The position numbers and the translations under genes were made by a program. This document shows, in pieces, positions 40,036-54,334 of a DNA stretch of 64,000 nucleotides. The DNA lies in contig NW_022098000.1 of NCBI RefSeq assembly GCF_002288925.2, positions 5,370,487 through 5,434,486 on the forward strand, in the 5' to 3' direction. Source of the stretch: Delphinapterus leucas. Its lineage: Eukaryota > Chordata > Mammalia > Artiodactyla > Monodontidae. The notes below the pieces were generated by a model. The model did no database searches and was not told the origin of the DNA. It saw only the letters and a program-made list of their open reading frames with translations. Numbering within the stretch: the first letter of the stretch is position 1; every line of letters begins with the position of its first letter.

Positions 40036-40299
40036 ACCAAAGAAAATCTGCTGATCTTTTTCCCTTAATTGGTTCTGGGAATCAACAACTGACCACAGGA
40101 GGGTAAGCGTTTGGAACAGCTTCTCCTTATTATCGAATCCTTGATTATAATGATTAAGCCTGGACTTGTGGTTCTACTAAACCTCACTGAGCAACCTCAC
40201 GGGTCACGTGCACAAGTGGGGACCACTCCCCTCAGGTTAGCTCTGTGGCATCGAGTCATAAAATGTCATAAAATTAGCATCCAGGGAGGTCAGAACTCA

Positions 40300-40460
40300 A
40301 AGAGACCTTGAACATCACTAACACCACCTCTTCAAGACAAATAAGGAAACTGAGGCTCGAGAGATTATGTGAATTGCCCAAGGTCAGTGCTAGTGTCAGT
40401 CAGAGCACGGACACAAGCCCAGGGCTATCCAACTGCAAGACCAGTGCTACCACCACCATG
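40300..40460 (-). mobile_element. MIR remnant
   Basis: Antisense MIR: 'aggaaactgaggctcgagag', then 'gaattgcccaaggtcagtgc'. The rest is diverged. Confidence 0.65.
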
Positions 40461-40654
40461 ACGCCATCCATACAAGCAAGGATGGCAGAGAGCCCGGCTC
40501 TTCATGGAGTAATCGGTAAGCTCAACTTACAGTCTGCCCCCAACCCATTTCTAAATCCACTTGCCAAAAGGGCTGAAAACGTCCCCAAGAATGCTGCTCG
40601 AATATGTCTTCAATGTCTGCTCTGTGACGCAGCAGGAAAGCAAAGAAGAAAAGG

Positions 40655-41110
40655 TGTGTTGTGGCTTCGATGGGGGACAGAGATCATTTCAAAGAGGTAA
40701 CGGTAAGGACACAGGTGTCCCCAGAAACCAGAGAAGAGGGAAGGGAAGTGTTCTCAGAGGAAAGTGATCGCCTGAGCTATGTCCCACGGGATGACCAGCA
40801 GGGAGGCAGACAAAGAAGTCAACAAAGAGGAACTCCCAGGAGACAGAGCACAAAATTGAAGACTCTGAGGCATGAAAAGACTGGTAACCAAGGGCAGCTA
40901 AGTGCTGCTGAAACGCAAGGTTCAAGCAGGGAAGAGATGCGAGATAAGGGAGAAGAGCCAGGCTGTATCCTGCAGGCCAGGAGCCACTGCAGCAGGAAGT
41001 CACCCATCACATCTGTGTTTTAGAAAGATCTCTCCCGCCAAGAATTGAGACAGGATTTGAAGAAGACAGGACGAAGGGCTTTGAAGCCTCTCTCACAAAA
41101 CAGCCAAGAA
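40655..41110 (-). mobile_element. Possible L2 fragment
   Basis: Weak antisense L2-like order ('gtgttctcagaggaaagtg', 'aaggttcaagcagggaag', 'gaagagccaggctgtatcc'). Tentative. The 120-codon frame inside is not family-like. Confidence 0.3.
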
Positions 41111-41134
41111 CGATGACAACAGCCAGCAGATTTG

Positions 41135-41310
41135 ATTGGGTGCTGTCTATGTAACAGACACTGTTTCCAGCACACATAGTAACCCATTTACTCTTCACAC
41201 ACATGAGGTGGGGTCTATTAGTACCTTTGTACAGATGAGCAAACTGAGGCCCAGTGAGGCTGAGTTAATTGTCCCAGATGTCACAGCTAAGGGGTCGATC
41301 TCCTAACCAA
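41135..41310 (-). mobile_element. MIR
   Basis: Antisense MIR: 'acagacactgtttccagcac', 'cagatgagcaaactgaggcc', then 'gagttaattgtcccagatg'. Good order. Confidence 0.75.
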
Positions 41311-41838
41311 CGCTACACACTTTCCTGACAAGCAAGAGATCCAGTCCAGAAGCAACACATCAGTAGAAGGGATGGAGGGAGGGGCTGACCGGCCCCCCAC
41401 AGCCTGCACGCTGCCCTGCCCTCCCGCTCCAGAAACCAAATCAACCCACATTAGGAATTCCGTGACGCCAACCTCTCTGCCCGACTAAACAGCATAAGCC
41501 ACCTGAATGCAAGCATTAGATGTCAGTCTTCCAAAGACCCGGAACGAATATCGGATTGACGGAAGCCCACCCAAGGGTCTTCCCAGGTCTCTGGGAAACA
41601 GCCCCAGTCGAGGAGAGAGGGGGCAGAGATGACAGAACCCATCTCCCCACCTATTTCTCCAGCCCCCCGAAAGAGCACAGGACCTGGAGCCAGGAGTGGG
41701 AGAGGACCGCCCACATGTTCATTTTGCTCTGATCCATCACTTTACCTCACTCGTCTTGCACTTCTTTAGCTGTAAGGTGGGTAGATGTCTCCTATCACTA
41801 GGCCTCCACCCAACTCAGATTTAAAAAATAATCATCTT

Positions 41839-42038
41839 GGGCTTCCCTGGTGGCGCAGTGGTTGAGAGTCCGCCTGCCAATGCAGGGGACACGGGTTCGT
41901 GCCCCGGTCCGGGAGGATCCCGCATGCCGCGGAGCGGCTGTGCCCGTGAGCCGTGGCCGCTGAGCCTGCGCATCCGGAGCCTGTTGCTCGGCAACGGGAC
42001 AGGCCACAATAGTGAGAGGCCCGCGTACTGCAAAAAAA
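41839..42038 (+). mobile_element. Short CHR SINE, young
   Basis: Near-consensus copy with a pure A tail. The flank duplication is 41823-41838 and 42039-42054 (16 bp). Antisense to LRRC1. Small changes: 'gtgcccgtgagccgtgg' and an added T in 'cctgttgctc'. Confidence 0.95.
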
Positions 42039-42094
42039 AAAAAATAATCATCTTTGACAAGCTAGCAACATCTACTGAAATTTGTAAAGTATGT

Positions 42095-42580
42095 ACCCTT
42101 TCATCCTGGGATTATGCACCTTGAACCCATGCAAAGAAACGTTTGCATGTGTGTACAAAGTAATATGAACAAGAACATTCAATCTAGTGTAGTTCATCGC
42201 TGCAAAAATTTGGAACAATTTAGATGTCCAGCGATAGGAGAATGGTGAAATAAATAAATCATGGCATATCCTATATAAGGGAACCTACAGCACCAGCACT
42301 GATGTTAACATACATCTATACATACTGACACAGAAGACATCCAGGATACGGAGTTAAGTACAAAACAGCAAGTGGTGACGCGACTTATATAGTAACTTAT
42401 ATAGAAGTAATTTATATAGGACTCCTCTTTCCCTTTTAACAATGATAAATATATGGTGGTATGCGAAGAGGCAAAGTCTGTAAGGATACGTTCTAAAACT
42501 GTTCATGTCTGATATCACTTGGAGGGAATCAAGGAAAATGTCACATTTTTTATTCTTTGAATTCTTCTATGCAACCAACA
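42095..42580 (+). mobile_element. Old L1 3' segment
   Basis: Plus-strand ORF2-end-like words: 'tttggaacaatttagatgtc', 'cataggagaatggtgaaata'-like, 'aaatcatggcatatcc', 'gagttaagtacaaaacagca'. Frame destroyed. Confidence 0.55.
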
Positions 42581-43115
42581 CATAATAACAAGACAAAACA
42601 AGGCCACATCATAGTCAAATTCAGGCAGCTTGCACTAACAGCATGAGCCTCAGAGGCCTCAGCATCTTCCACATCAGGTCAGGCAGTCAGAGCCCAGGTC
42701 ACCTCCTCAGAGGTTTGGCAGCTCCTTTCCGGGCTTCACAGCTGCTCACCTGACAAGCTCCCCACGTCCACCACAAGCCAGCTGATAGTCCCTCTGACTA
42801 TCTCTCCCCCAGAAGTGGGTGTGGACTGTGGAAAGAAAGGTGACCAGAGCGGTCAGGATGGGAGGCCACGCTATCCAGGAATCAGTCTGGAACACACTGC
42901 AATTAGGTGTAACACCTTCCACCCACCACACGACAAATCCATGCCTTGCGGTTCTCGGAAACAGAAATGCCAAATGTCTCCCAACTGAGTCAAATTCTCT
43001 GGAATCTAGAAGTTACAGCCTGGATAAGGAAATTCTTCCAAACAGTGATAAGCAAAAAAAAAAAAGTTAGTATTCCATCTTACTTCTAGAAATTCAAAGT
43101 ATTTTACACTACAGG

Positions 43116-43122
<7 letters not shown>

Positions 43123-43156
<34 letters not shown>
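43123..43156. repeat. (CA)n microsatellite
   Basis: About 17 CA units with one T break near its left end. Standard mammalian dinucleotide repeat. Confidence 0.95.
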
Positions 43157-43158
<2 letters not shown>

Positions 43159-46004
43159 GATTAGATCTTCTAAAATACCACATGCAATAGTAAATTACCA
43201 TCCCTGTCCACTAAATAATACCCAAGAGAAAGTAAATGGACATCCAGCAGTTTCTCCTGTGCATTTACTAAGATCTGGCCTATGATCTCATCGCCCCTCA
43301 TAACTATTCCATGAAGTGGAGGACAAACATCTAGCCCCGTGTTCCGGGGAAAATCCTAAAATAGGCAAACTTCCTTTAGACTTCTGTGAGCAGAGAGAAG
43401 CCTGCAGCCTCACTGGATCCACACCCAGAAGAGCCCAACGCTTCCGTTCATGGCTCGGCGAGACCATGGTCGGGATTTTTGTCATCACTGCTGAGAAATG
43501 TTTACGCTGCTATTTCTGACCCTCTTATGTAAATATCAGCTATGCTTTACCCCCCAGATTTCAAGCCTGCGTAAAGGGTCCTTTTTAAGGAAATCCCAAG
43601 TATCAGAGTTACAGAAGCTGCAATTTTTGGCAGAGAGGATAACGCTCCAGAAGCTGTGAGAGGGGCCGAAGCGGACCCTTCTCTCTGGAAGCCCCTGGGA
43701 AGAGGGGAGGGGGACTGGGGAAATGGGTTCATTTTGCCGTTACCAGCATGACTCAACTTTCTCAACTCTAGGAAACGTTTATTAAGTGAATAGTTTTACT
43801 TTTTCTCAAAGAATTGAGCAATATTTTTTGCAACATTTCAGCAACGAGTTGACTTCAAGTGACTCTGGAAATCAAAAGGCTCCAAGCATCAGTGTTTTAA
43901 AGCATCAGCAGAGGACAGAGGAAACTGAGGTCCGTGGTCCAGTACACACATAGCACATACTCATGTTACTTGGGAAAAAAGAACCCACAGGATCTCCAGT
44001 GTTACTATGGCTGCAATTTTATCAACTTGATGACCCAATTCAACTGAAACCAAAAAAAAAACAAACAAACTCTTCCCACCCCCAGCACCTCTGGCTGTCC
44101 ATCTCTCCCCTAAGCCAATGCCTACATACACAGCTTAGTGAGCAATTTACAAGTTCAATGCTGACACGCCCCATAATCAAGGAAAATCTGTTCACAACAA
44201 GGAGGTAAATGCTTTGTGCTTAGTGTCCCCCGAGCCCTGATGAAGGGCCTCAGGCGGTCAGCACAACACGGCAAGGGGAAGAGGAGAAACGGTGCTGGAC
44301 CAGAGGGCAGGAAACCCCCGGCCTGAACGTCCTTGATGACATGATCCATCCCACCTTGCCCACCCCACAGGTGCCGGGTGGTTTCCTCCCACCCAGACCA
44401 CCACAGCAGCTCTTGACAGCATCCTCTGCTCCTCCCAGGACCACCTTCCCAGAAGACAGGTCCACCTGTGCGGCGCCTCTCCTGACACACCGTCCAGATC
44501 CCGCCTGGCCCCTCTCCAGTCCCACGACCACTTGGGCAGCCTCGCTCGAGCCACCTGGGAAGGATGGGCTTTGACGACCACGACAGGTTTTTTCTTCCTT
44601 CTAACGTGAATGTCACCCCCTCTGAAGTCTTCCCTCAGCTCCCCAAAGAGGGAGATGCCTCAGAGCTGTCACAGGGCCAGGCCCCATCCCCAGGGGCAAG
44701 TGACATGGAGCTGGAGGCACGCCCTGGCTCCACAGCTGACCTTGGCCCAGTTCCTTACACGAGCCTCCGAAACAACTCCCTAAGTAAGTCTTGGTGCCCA
44801 CACTGGCAAAACTGGAAATATAAGGGCTAAAGTGAGTGGTGATTCCATTTAAGGGAAATAATTTCTAGAGAGAACTTAATGCAATGTTTGGAGCTCAGTA
44901 AAATCTCAGAAAGTGGCGTCTAGTAGAATATTATTAATAAGTAGCAGATACTCAAAGTTAATCAAAGACACTCCAACGTCCACCAACCTGGGGCAAATGA
45001 CATCTTCCCCAGGCCTCAGTTTCCTCACCTGTAAAGCGGGGGTGGGGGGGAGAGGGAACAGGAGATGAGGGAGGGGCACTGGACTAACACGGAACAGAAC
45101 AGGAAAACAACCAAGAGCTAAACTGTGTAACAGCAGCAGGCTCTCTGAGAAAGCAGAACTTAAGTTTCCCTAACTTGAGAAATGTGCAGGTCACGGCTCT
45201 CAGGGGCAAGTGCTCTCTTGGATGCCCTTCCTCCTGGGCTTTGCCTTAAATTATTTTCATTATAATGCTACTTAAGTCTGTCCAAATCTAAAGCTTCATA
45301 CGCTTTAGCCCTTATAAAACTGTAAGGTGAGACAATGTAAAAATTGGATAAAAACCAATAAAAGAGAGCTCAGCTTTCGTTGAACATGACGTATAACAAT
45401 GATGCAATTTTGTTCCGTGTGCTCGACTGCTCACACAGTGTGTTAAGTACAAGAATACCTGGAGCGAGTTCCTGGCAACTCTGTGGGGCTCTACCACCAC
45501 GGGGCTGGAATCCCCTCAGCCAGCCAGCCACCGCTCTTCTCTAACGGACTGTCGTGAACCCTTTGTTCATCAACTTCCAGCCCTCGTCTGACTCCAAAAC
45601 ACAATTTCTGCGATAAGCCCACATCTGTCCTTTCCCCTTCGCTACAGACAACCAAAGGGGTGCGCAGCCTAACGCTGGCAGGAAATCTTTATGACATGCC
45701 TCATTTGGAAGGTCATCTGGATGTTACAGAATCTATGATTTTTTTAATTATTATTTAAAAGAATATTAAAAATTTACTTTTGGCTTTAAAAATTAACTTG
45801 CAAATTCCCAGGAAGATCTTTAAACTCTAGTTTAAAACACATTGTTTCCTCAAAACTCAAGAAAATATTATATTCTGTTGAAAGAATTGAGTAACTGTAT
45901 AAATATTATAAATTTGTTATATGGGAAAAAAACATGGTTTCCTAATAAAAGCATCTTGCCATAGTATCCAGAAAGATCTTAGACATCACAGACCTAACTG
46001 TAAG
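43157..46004. other. Intronic stretch without recognised gene
   Basis: Frames at 44155-44616 overlap in three frames and on both strands and have no domain. A short MIR-like piece lies at about 44980-45045 ('cctcagtttcctcacctgta'). Nothing else recognised. Confidence 0.5.
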
Positions 46005-46140
46005 TGTTCTGGGTGCATTCTCTCTTCAATCCCAAGAGCCACCCTATAAAGTAGGTGCTACTGTGACACGTGAGGAAACCGAGGCTTGAAGAAAGAATGA
46101 AAGTGATGGAGCAGCACCTAAACTGATTCCAGCAGCCGTG
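46005..46140 (-). mobile_element. MIR remnant
   Basis: Antisense MIR words: 'gtgttctgggtgcattctc', 'aaagtaggtgctactgtgac', 'gaggaaaccgaggcttgaag'. Confidence 0.65.
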
Positions 46141-46574
46141 CCCCCTGCTCCTTCCAGACCAGCCCCGAGAGCCTCTGCAGAGGACAGCCAGCCACGCACA
46201 GCAGGGATCCAGGGGAAACCAGCTCGGGGGGAGAGAGAGACGCAGAGGAAAGGTGGCATTCTCAAGGAAGAAATGACAGGACCTAGTGATAGCATGGATG
46301 GAGACAAGACAGTAAGTCCCTGAACCTGTGAGCCAGGAAGAATGGCTGGCCCGGCCTCCAGAAATGGAACTGCTGGGGAGAGAAGCCAGTGCAGGGGGCC
46401 AGACCTAAACTGAAACACGGTGGGTTTAAGACAAAAGGGACTTATTCCAAGTGGGGATGGATATCCTCTCAACAGATCACAGGTGAAGAGGTTGAAGTCT
46501 CGTTACACAGGAATTATGTTTACAAGGCATGAAGATTATTTCGAACAGACAAGGTGGTCAAAAGTGTCCAGCAC

Positions 46575-46691
46575 AAGGGAATTCCCTGGTGGTCCAGAGG
46601 TTAGGATTTGGTGCTTTCACTGCCGGGGGCCCAGGTTCAAACCCTGGTTGGGGAACTAAGATCCCACAAGCCTCACGCACGGCCAAAATAC
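46575..46691 (+). mobile_element. CHR-1-type SINE, short
   Basis: Starts 'gggaattccctggtggtcca' with B box 'aggttcaaaccctgg', then 'ggggaactaagatcccacaa', and a very short A-rich end without a long tail. Flank duplication 46560-46574 and 46692-46705 with few changes. Old copy, antisense to LRRC1. Confidence 0.9.
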
Positions 46692-46889
46692 AAAAGCGTC
46701 CAGCATAGAAGAGATGGAGAACAAAGATAGGCAGGACAGGACCACTGAATTCTGAACATCTGTGTCTTTACTAATTCCAATAGACCAGTGCACAGTACAA
46801 GTCAGGTCTGGGACAGGCAATCACGATGGCGAAGAAACAGGGCTATCTCCCCGTGACAGCACGTAAGGACTCATCCAGGCAACAGGCAT

Positions 46890-47160
46890 GCCCACTGTGT
46901 CCCAGATACTGTCCTAGGTTCAGCCACAAACAAACCCCCCCCCTGCTGGCACGGAGCTTAAGTTCTGGCTGAGGAGACAAAGAACAAGCAAGCAAGAACA
47001 CAGTCTGGAATCAGGGGGTGATGAATGTTCTAAGGGCTAGGGAAAAAAATAAAGCAGGATACGAGAAAGAAGGAAGGGCAGGGGCAGGTATCTGAGATAA
47101 TGTCATCTGGCGATCACGGAAGGACTGACTGAACTCTAAGAGGAGGTGACAGGATGAAAC
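46890..47160 (-). mobile_element. L2 LINE fragment
   Basis: Antisense L2 words in order: 'gtcccagatactgtcctagg', 'ctggcacggagcttaagttc', 'gatgaatgttctaagggct', 'aggactgactgaactctaag'. Diverged. Confidence 0.5.
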
Positions 47161-47789
47161 TCAACTTTTTAACCTAGAGAGGCTTGAGAGCATTCACTCC
47201 CAAGTGTCTGCTGCCTAGTAGACCAGGCCCTGCAGTGGGCTACAGAGACCACAGTAAACACATGTTTGAAGGTATCTGAGCATCGTGCACAGATTGAGGG
47301 GAAAACTGATGTCATCAGGAACACAGAGAGGAAGAACAAACAACCGCACCACGTGGATGACCTTCACTTCTGAAGACCTGGATATTCTCTGACTCCATTA
47401 GAGAAGGACAGATGCTGGAGCAGTGATGAGCTTCAGGGGACAAGAAAGCAGCAGAGGAGAAAGATCCGCATCAGACCCAGCAGCCTTCATTCAACAGATA
47501 AACAGGGGTTTACCCAGCAGGACCCACTGGACGCCAAGCTCGTGCTCCCAAGGGGGCACCTCGAGGTGTCTCTGTTAACACACACCCCAAAGGGATGGGG
47601 CTGGGGGAGGGGACCAGCTGGAGGATGGGAAGGGGTAGTGAGGCCAAAGGCGAGGGCTCTAGTCCCCTGCAGCCGTGAGAGGCTCACAGGGTGGAGACAC
47701 TGCTGAGGACGGTGATGCGGGTTCAGCAAAAGGTCGCCAGATTAGGTCAGTAACCACTGATAACTGCAGTGCCCGCTCCAACCACACCC

Positions 47790-47900
47790 ACCACACCTGT
47801 ACTAAAGTCACTGTCTCCCCACAAAGCTGCTGATTAAACCCTCTTTAATCTCTGTATCCCCCACAACTAGCAAATCCTGGAGGGTCAATAAAGGCTCTAC
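47790..47900 (+). mobile_element. L2 3'-end fragment
   Basis: 'taatctctgtatcccccaca' followed by 'gggtcaataaaggc' resembles the last 100 bases of L2. Tentative. Confidence 0.4.
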
Positions 47901-49734
47901 TGAGGTCAAGCTTTCATGACAGGAGTAAACCAGGAGGGGCTAAATAACTGAGGTTCTTCTGATGGAGGTGAGAAGCCCAATAGTCCAGATTCCTGCTCAG
48001 TTGGCAGATACATGAAAGGGGAGAGCTGGGGGGTGGGGGGGGGGGAGCTGGCCATAGCGACTGTATCATACCAGCTGTACAGCCCTGAAAGTCACTTCAA
48101 TCCTGAGTCTCAATTTGGAAAACAAGGGGATTGGAGCAAATCAGAGGCTGCAGACTTTCAGGGAGAGGAGACGCTTTTCTCAGTGCTGAAGGCTGCGGAG
48201 CATGTGTACTTTTGCTATTGGGGTTGGGGGATGCAGGCTTCCCCTTTGGCTGCAAATGAATCGCGGAGACGAGAACATAATACAGGTATGGCCACCACCA
48301 TGAGGACCTTGGAGGTTTGTCCGCAGAAGAGGCCCACTGGTGACGTGGCAGGTAAGAAGACAGGGGCTGGGGGAGGGGGCCAGGACTGCAGTGAGCAGCG
48401 GTAATGAGTTATGCAGACCTCAGACGGGAGACAACGGATGCCCAAGCAAAGACTGTGAATGAAACATCCGTGTTTTGAAGGCGGTTGCTGGAGTCTGGCT
48501 TGTACACACCCAGGCACACGAAAAGTCAGGGAGAAACAGATTTTACACAACTTGAAAACTATGAAACTACTTTAAGAGCTGTAAGAGCAATTACCCATAT
48601 GCCAGACCACTTCTAGCCTTTGAAAAGCTTGTTTATTACCATATTTACTGAGGGCTATCAGACTGTATTTTGAGCTTCTGAGAAGTTTCCATTTAGAATC
48701 AGTAGAAATACCTAACACATCCAAACCCCATAATTTCCCATACCAAGCTGAATCCCCCAACATTACAGAAAAACCCACAAACTTTGCAGAAGGGAGTGAA
48801 AAGCCAATCCAGTCACAGGAAACCTTCCAGCTCTACAAAAGAAAACAAACAAACAAAAACACCACAAAGAGCACTGAAACATTTCTAGTCCAACAGCTTT
48901 TCACTCAAGCTTTAACAACGTTATTCTGAAGCCCTTGAAAAGTATTAAATTACATACAGTATTCTATATTCCTGGCAGTAGCAATGCCTAAAACTTATTA
49001 TAACTTAAGGCAGTAAGTGAATTCATGACTTTTAAGTCAAATTTAAGGAAGCTAAAGGCCAGACAAAACCATGTGTTTGAAAATGCCCGCAAAATAATAA
49101 ATGCCGGAGGGAACTAGATGGCTTTTCTGCTTCTAGGCTAAATAAAGCCTGGGGGGCTTTGCAAAGATCCTAGTGAGGATAATCACACACACACCCCCGT
49201 TGCACACAGCAAACCATCCAATCAATTCTACGCAGACCAAGGAAAGTTAATCCAAGAAGAATAACAACACTTGAAATGTTGAGAAAAACACAGTTCTGCT
49301 GTTTAAAACACTCTATCGGGCTGGAGGACAAATCGGGTCATTCTAACATGCCAGAACATTTGACTGGTGAGTGTTTCTGTGACCATGTCTTGGCTTTGTG
49401 TTAACAAAGGGTCCTGCAAGACATCTGAGTTCCAACGCTCGGGCCTTCAGGTCCTCTCTCGCCTGCCAGCAGCACTTCCTGCACACCTTCGGATTAACTG
49501 CCCCAACTTCCTGCACAGCCCTGGATTTGGGCTACCTTCCTCCTTCAGGCTTACTCAAGCTAAGTTTTCCGGGCAAGCTCGAAGGGTAAAAGTTCGCAGT
49601 CCCTGACCCTCCATTAAAGCACAATCAGCATGTGTCGCTTGACTAGCCTGGCCGCGGCAGGGTGATTAATTTACATAAACAACTCTGAAGAGGTAACTTA
49701 TCACTGCAAGGGCAGAAGTCAGCAGGCTGAACCT
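47901..49734. other. Intron 1, promoter-proximal stretch without gene
   Basis: A G-rich run lies at 48029-48048. Low repeat density at 48550-49734 and no coding signal. It may hold regulatory DNA, which the sequence alone does not show. Confidence 0.5.
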
Positions 49735-50255
49735 GGCCTCTCCGGGAGCGGCGGCTGCAAGGCTGGCCCACCCGGCAGAGCCTCTGCTGACGTTCACCGC
49801 GGCTCCTTCCACGCAACAGGTCCACGCAGGCAGGGCACCAGGGCACTTGCCCACAGCTCCGCGCGCGCAGCCCCCCTCCTGCCCCGCCCCCCCACGGCCG
49901 GTCCCGGAGCCCGGGCAGCTACGGCTCTTCCCGGCACGGCCCACCCGCGATAAGGCCCGGAGCACATTCTTCGGAAGATGCCGAGATAGCGCGGCTCTCG
50001 CGCGCGCTGCCCACCTCCTCCCGGCCCAGTCCAGGCCGAAGGGAAAAGGCGCCCCGGCCAGCGATCGGGGAATGCGAGACAAGGAGACCGCCCCGGGAGC
50101 CGGATGCCGCGCTCGGTCCTTCCAGCCGGGAACGGCCCCGGCCACCTGGCTCCTCACCTGCCCAGTCACAAGTGCCGGGCACTAGTACCTAGATATGTAT
50201 ATAAACTACTTATCGGCACAGAACGTTTTCCCAACTGCACAAGCTACAACGACTA

Positions 50256-51092
<837 letters not shown>

Positions 51093-51480
51093 CTAGCGGT
51101 CCCCCTACTCAGGCTGGGACCCAGGGAGTGTCGCGGCATCGGAGGGAGCCCCTCTGAAGGAGCCCGGGGCAAAGAAGAGGCAGGGGCGAGGCAGCCCGGG
51201 GGGAGCAGAATGACTTTGTTTTCTACTTTTACTTAACTCGCTCTCCTCGCTCCCCTTCCCCAAAACCACTTTCCCTTCCGGGGTCAGGCGGGACCGCCCC
51301 GAAGCGTACCTTGCGCGCCGTGGGCGGCCGGAGCCCCAAGGTTCCGTGTGGTTTTGAGGTGTCTCCGCCGCCCTGGCTGCGGCTTTCTTGGCCACTTGCG
51401 TGCGCGCTGCTCCAACACCCCCGAAGTGAGCGGGCCGCCCCCGGCCCCGCACGGCACCCCGGCCCCTGCCCTGCCCCTGG

Positions 51481-53324
51481 TCCTCGGGCACCGCCTGCAG
51501 GCTGTGTAGCATTCTCAGTAATCATCGTCTCTGAACACAGTAATAGGAGATCCCTCTCCGCAAACCACCAACATAGGCGTCAGAGAGTCTACGAGATTCT
51601 CACAGATGTGGATGCACCCCATCAGAAGCCCACATACAAAAACGAGCTGGCAAAGATTAGTTTCTGAGCCCGTTCCAGCCTGGCCAGATGTTGGTCCCTG
51701 GCGACTAGCCTGGACAGGTGAGGAAGGAGGAGCGGGAGAGGTGGGGCAGGTCTCGTGGGGGCTGCCGGCTGAGCATCCTCCATCTGGCTCCTGCGTTTCT
51801 GCACCAACACCCAGTCTCTTGCAAACAGTAGATTGCAGCCCAAGGAGTAGCTGGGGAGGACCCAGGAGGCTCACCACTGGGTGATAATGACCATTCCCTT
51901 GCCCCTGGTTCGTATCAAGGGACTAGGACCAGAACCCTGAACTGACCCTCTTCCTATCTCCAAATAACCAAACTGGCTCCTTCGCAAAGGGTTGCTGACC
52001 AGGTGAAAACCAATCACATTTATGGATTGTTTTTTTGGGGTCTACTCTGACTCCTCACCTGGCCCCCTCCCTAGTCCTCACACCTTCTGCTTCAAGTGAA
52101 CTGGGCCTGTGACCTCTGAGTAGACACCACCCAGGCTTTTCCACCCCCACTACTGCCCCCAAACTGCTAAAATCTGGAGCCACGGAATCCGCATTTCTGC
52201 AGAAGACTGAAAGCTGAGTGCGCTCCATGGCCAAAGCAAATCTGGGTCCAAAACTAGTTTTTGCAAGGCATATGTGGTCTCAGTTCCAACCGTGCACCAG
52301 ACAGTTTTCCTGGGGTGAGTGGGGAGGGGAACATTTCATCATTTCAACTCTACTAGGACAGCTTTTCACTTCCCAGTCAGTGAAGATGGGTCCAAGTACC
52401 ATTGCCTTGTCTGTTTCTACCCTGGCATTATCACCTTAACTCTAATTCAAATCAATCCCTAAACTCCACTGCCCTACCCACTCCACCTTGTCTTTTGTTT
52501 GTCCTGGCTTGATTCCTACATTCTCAAGGGAGGTTACCCGGACTTTGAACATTAGTCACTCTTCCTTCATTCTTGCATTCCAGAAACCCACTTTGTGCCA
52601 CCTTAGTGGGAGACTGTGGTTCCTGCCTGAGAGCCTGGGTCTGGAATGGTAAGCAAGTCACTGGCCTTGTAAGTTTTCCAACTGCTTAAAAATAATAATA
52701 AAAATAAAGAAGGCCTGGCCCCCCATCTTAATCTTCTATTGACTTCCAGAGATTATCACACTAGATTATTATAATAAACACCAAATGTGTCTTTAAAATG
52801 TGGCTGATCTTTTTAAAAATTCAAACCTCAAGAAGCATTCCCTGTGTGCCTCTCCATGGCACTTATACTTCCCTGTGTTAGATTATTTTTGTATCACCTT
52901 AATCCCCAAAAGACTGTGAACTTTTGGACATCAGGTACTCTCTCACTTGCTCTGTAGACCCCTGCAACTACCATAGTTCCATATGTACATTGAATGACCG
53001 GCTTGTCTTGGCTCTTTGGAAAGTCAGTGGCAGAATTCTTGACTTTCCTCATTTCCAAAGATTTGCCGAGAATCTGAAACATTAGTCTGGTAAGAGAGAA
53101 GAAATGAAAACACTTTGCCAAGTGGAGAATTAGGGAAGCAATTCTTTATCCTCCTGAAGAGTTTGAGGGTTTCCCTATTCATATAATTTCTAGTTTCTTT
53201 CCCCATATGTATATGATTTGGACTCAAACAAAATTTAAACAACCATAGAAATCTAATTTTTTTGGAATAATGCAATTCATTTTCAATGTGAACCATTTTT
53301 CACGTCCATTGGGGCTAGAGAGGT
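51481..53324. other. LRRC1 5' flank, no recognised gene
   Basis: Upstream DNA after the CpG island. It contains a weak L2-like piece at about 52825-53000 ('caccttaatccccaaaag', 'ggacatcaggtactctctc'). No coding exon was recognised. Confidence 0.5.
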
Positions 53325-53520
53325 CTAACTTTCAACTCTGGCTCTGCCACCTAATAGCTTTGTTGAACAGGTTGCTTCACTTTTATAAGCCTCAGTTTTA
53401 TCAGCACAAATGAGGACAATGGTCCACGGGCTGTTATCAGGATTAAATAAGATGGTGTTAGTAAAACGCTTAGCATAGTGTCAGGCACACATCTGTTCGA
53501 TCAATAAATATTCACTATGT
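53325..53520 (+). mobile_element. MIR
   Basis: Plus-strand MIR: 'actctggctctgccacctaa', 'tcaggattaaataagatgg', 'agtgtcaggcacacatctg', then 'tcaataaatattcac'. Clear order. Confidence 0.85.
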
Positions 53521-53539
53521 ACTGGTTTGTCTGTGTAAT

Positions 53540-53873
53540 CAACGTCTATCTTTGTTTTGGGGGTCACTCGCTTTGGAGAAACCAGCTGCCGTGTTGAGCA
53601 ACCCAATAGAGAGACCCACACGACAGTCTTCCCCATAGCTATGTGAGTGAGTAATCTTGGAAGCCAACCCTCCAGCCTCAGTCACGCCTTCAAATGACTG
53701 TAGAACCAGCCAATCTCCTAAGTGCAACCTCCTGATAGACCAGGAACTAGGACCACTCAACTAAGCTGCTCCTGGATTCCGAACTCTCAGAAACCGTGTG
53801 AAACAAATGTTTGTTATTTTAAGCTGCTTGGATTTGGTATAATTTGTTACACAGCAACAGATAACTAGTAAAT
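53540..53873 (+). mobile_element. MLT1-type MaLR LTR
   Basis: 3' half of an MLT1 LTR: 'tggagaaaccagctgccgtg', 'gtgagtgagtaatcttggaa', 'gccttcaaatgactgtagaa', 'ttgttattttaagctgcttg', ending 'cagcaacagataactagtaa'. Non-coding, ancient. Confidence 0.8.
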
Positions 53874-53968
53874 GTACTTACCATGCTCCACACATGGTGC
53901 TGCAGATAGGTCTTGCCCTCATGAAGCTTATACTCTAAGGTTAAGAAGGATATATTCTCCATTAATAG

Positions 53969-54181
53969 GGGACTTCCCAGGTGGTGCAGTGGTTGAGAGT
54001 CCGCTTGCTGATGCGGGGGTCACGGGTTCGTACCCCAATCCGCGAAGATCCCACGTGCCACAGGAGCAGCTGGTCCCATGAGTCATGGCCGCTGAGCCTG
54101 CGCGTCCGGAGCCTGTGCTCCGCAACGGGAGAGGCCACAACAGTGAGAAGCTCGCATACCGCAAAAAAAAAAAAAAAAAAG
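53969..54181 (+). mobile_element. Short CHR SINE
   Basis: Short CHR SINE with several changes ('acttcccaggtggtgcag', 'agaagctcgcataccgc') and a poly-A tail. The flank duplication (starting ttctccatt) is at 53955 and 54182, with the last bases diverged. Lies in the LRRC1 5' flank. Confidence 0.9.
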
Positions 54182-54334
54182 TTCTCCATTTATGGTGGTG
54201 GTGTTGTACTATTATTAATTTTTTTACTATGATGGTTGTCATTAATTTCTTTTAAAGTGAAAGTCCAAAGTGATAGCTGGTAAGATGGGGTAAAATGGGG
54301 ATTCAGAGGTTTGAGCATGTGAATTTTAAAGGGA

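Noticed and set aside
39714..40106. 130-codon Cys/Val-rich frame and Thr/His-rich frames
   Set aside because: Translation of a TG/CA microsatellite in several frames and on both strands.
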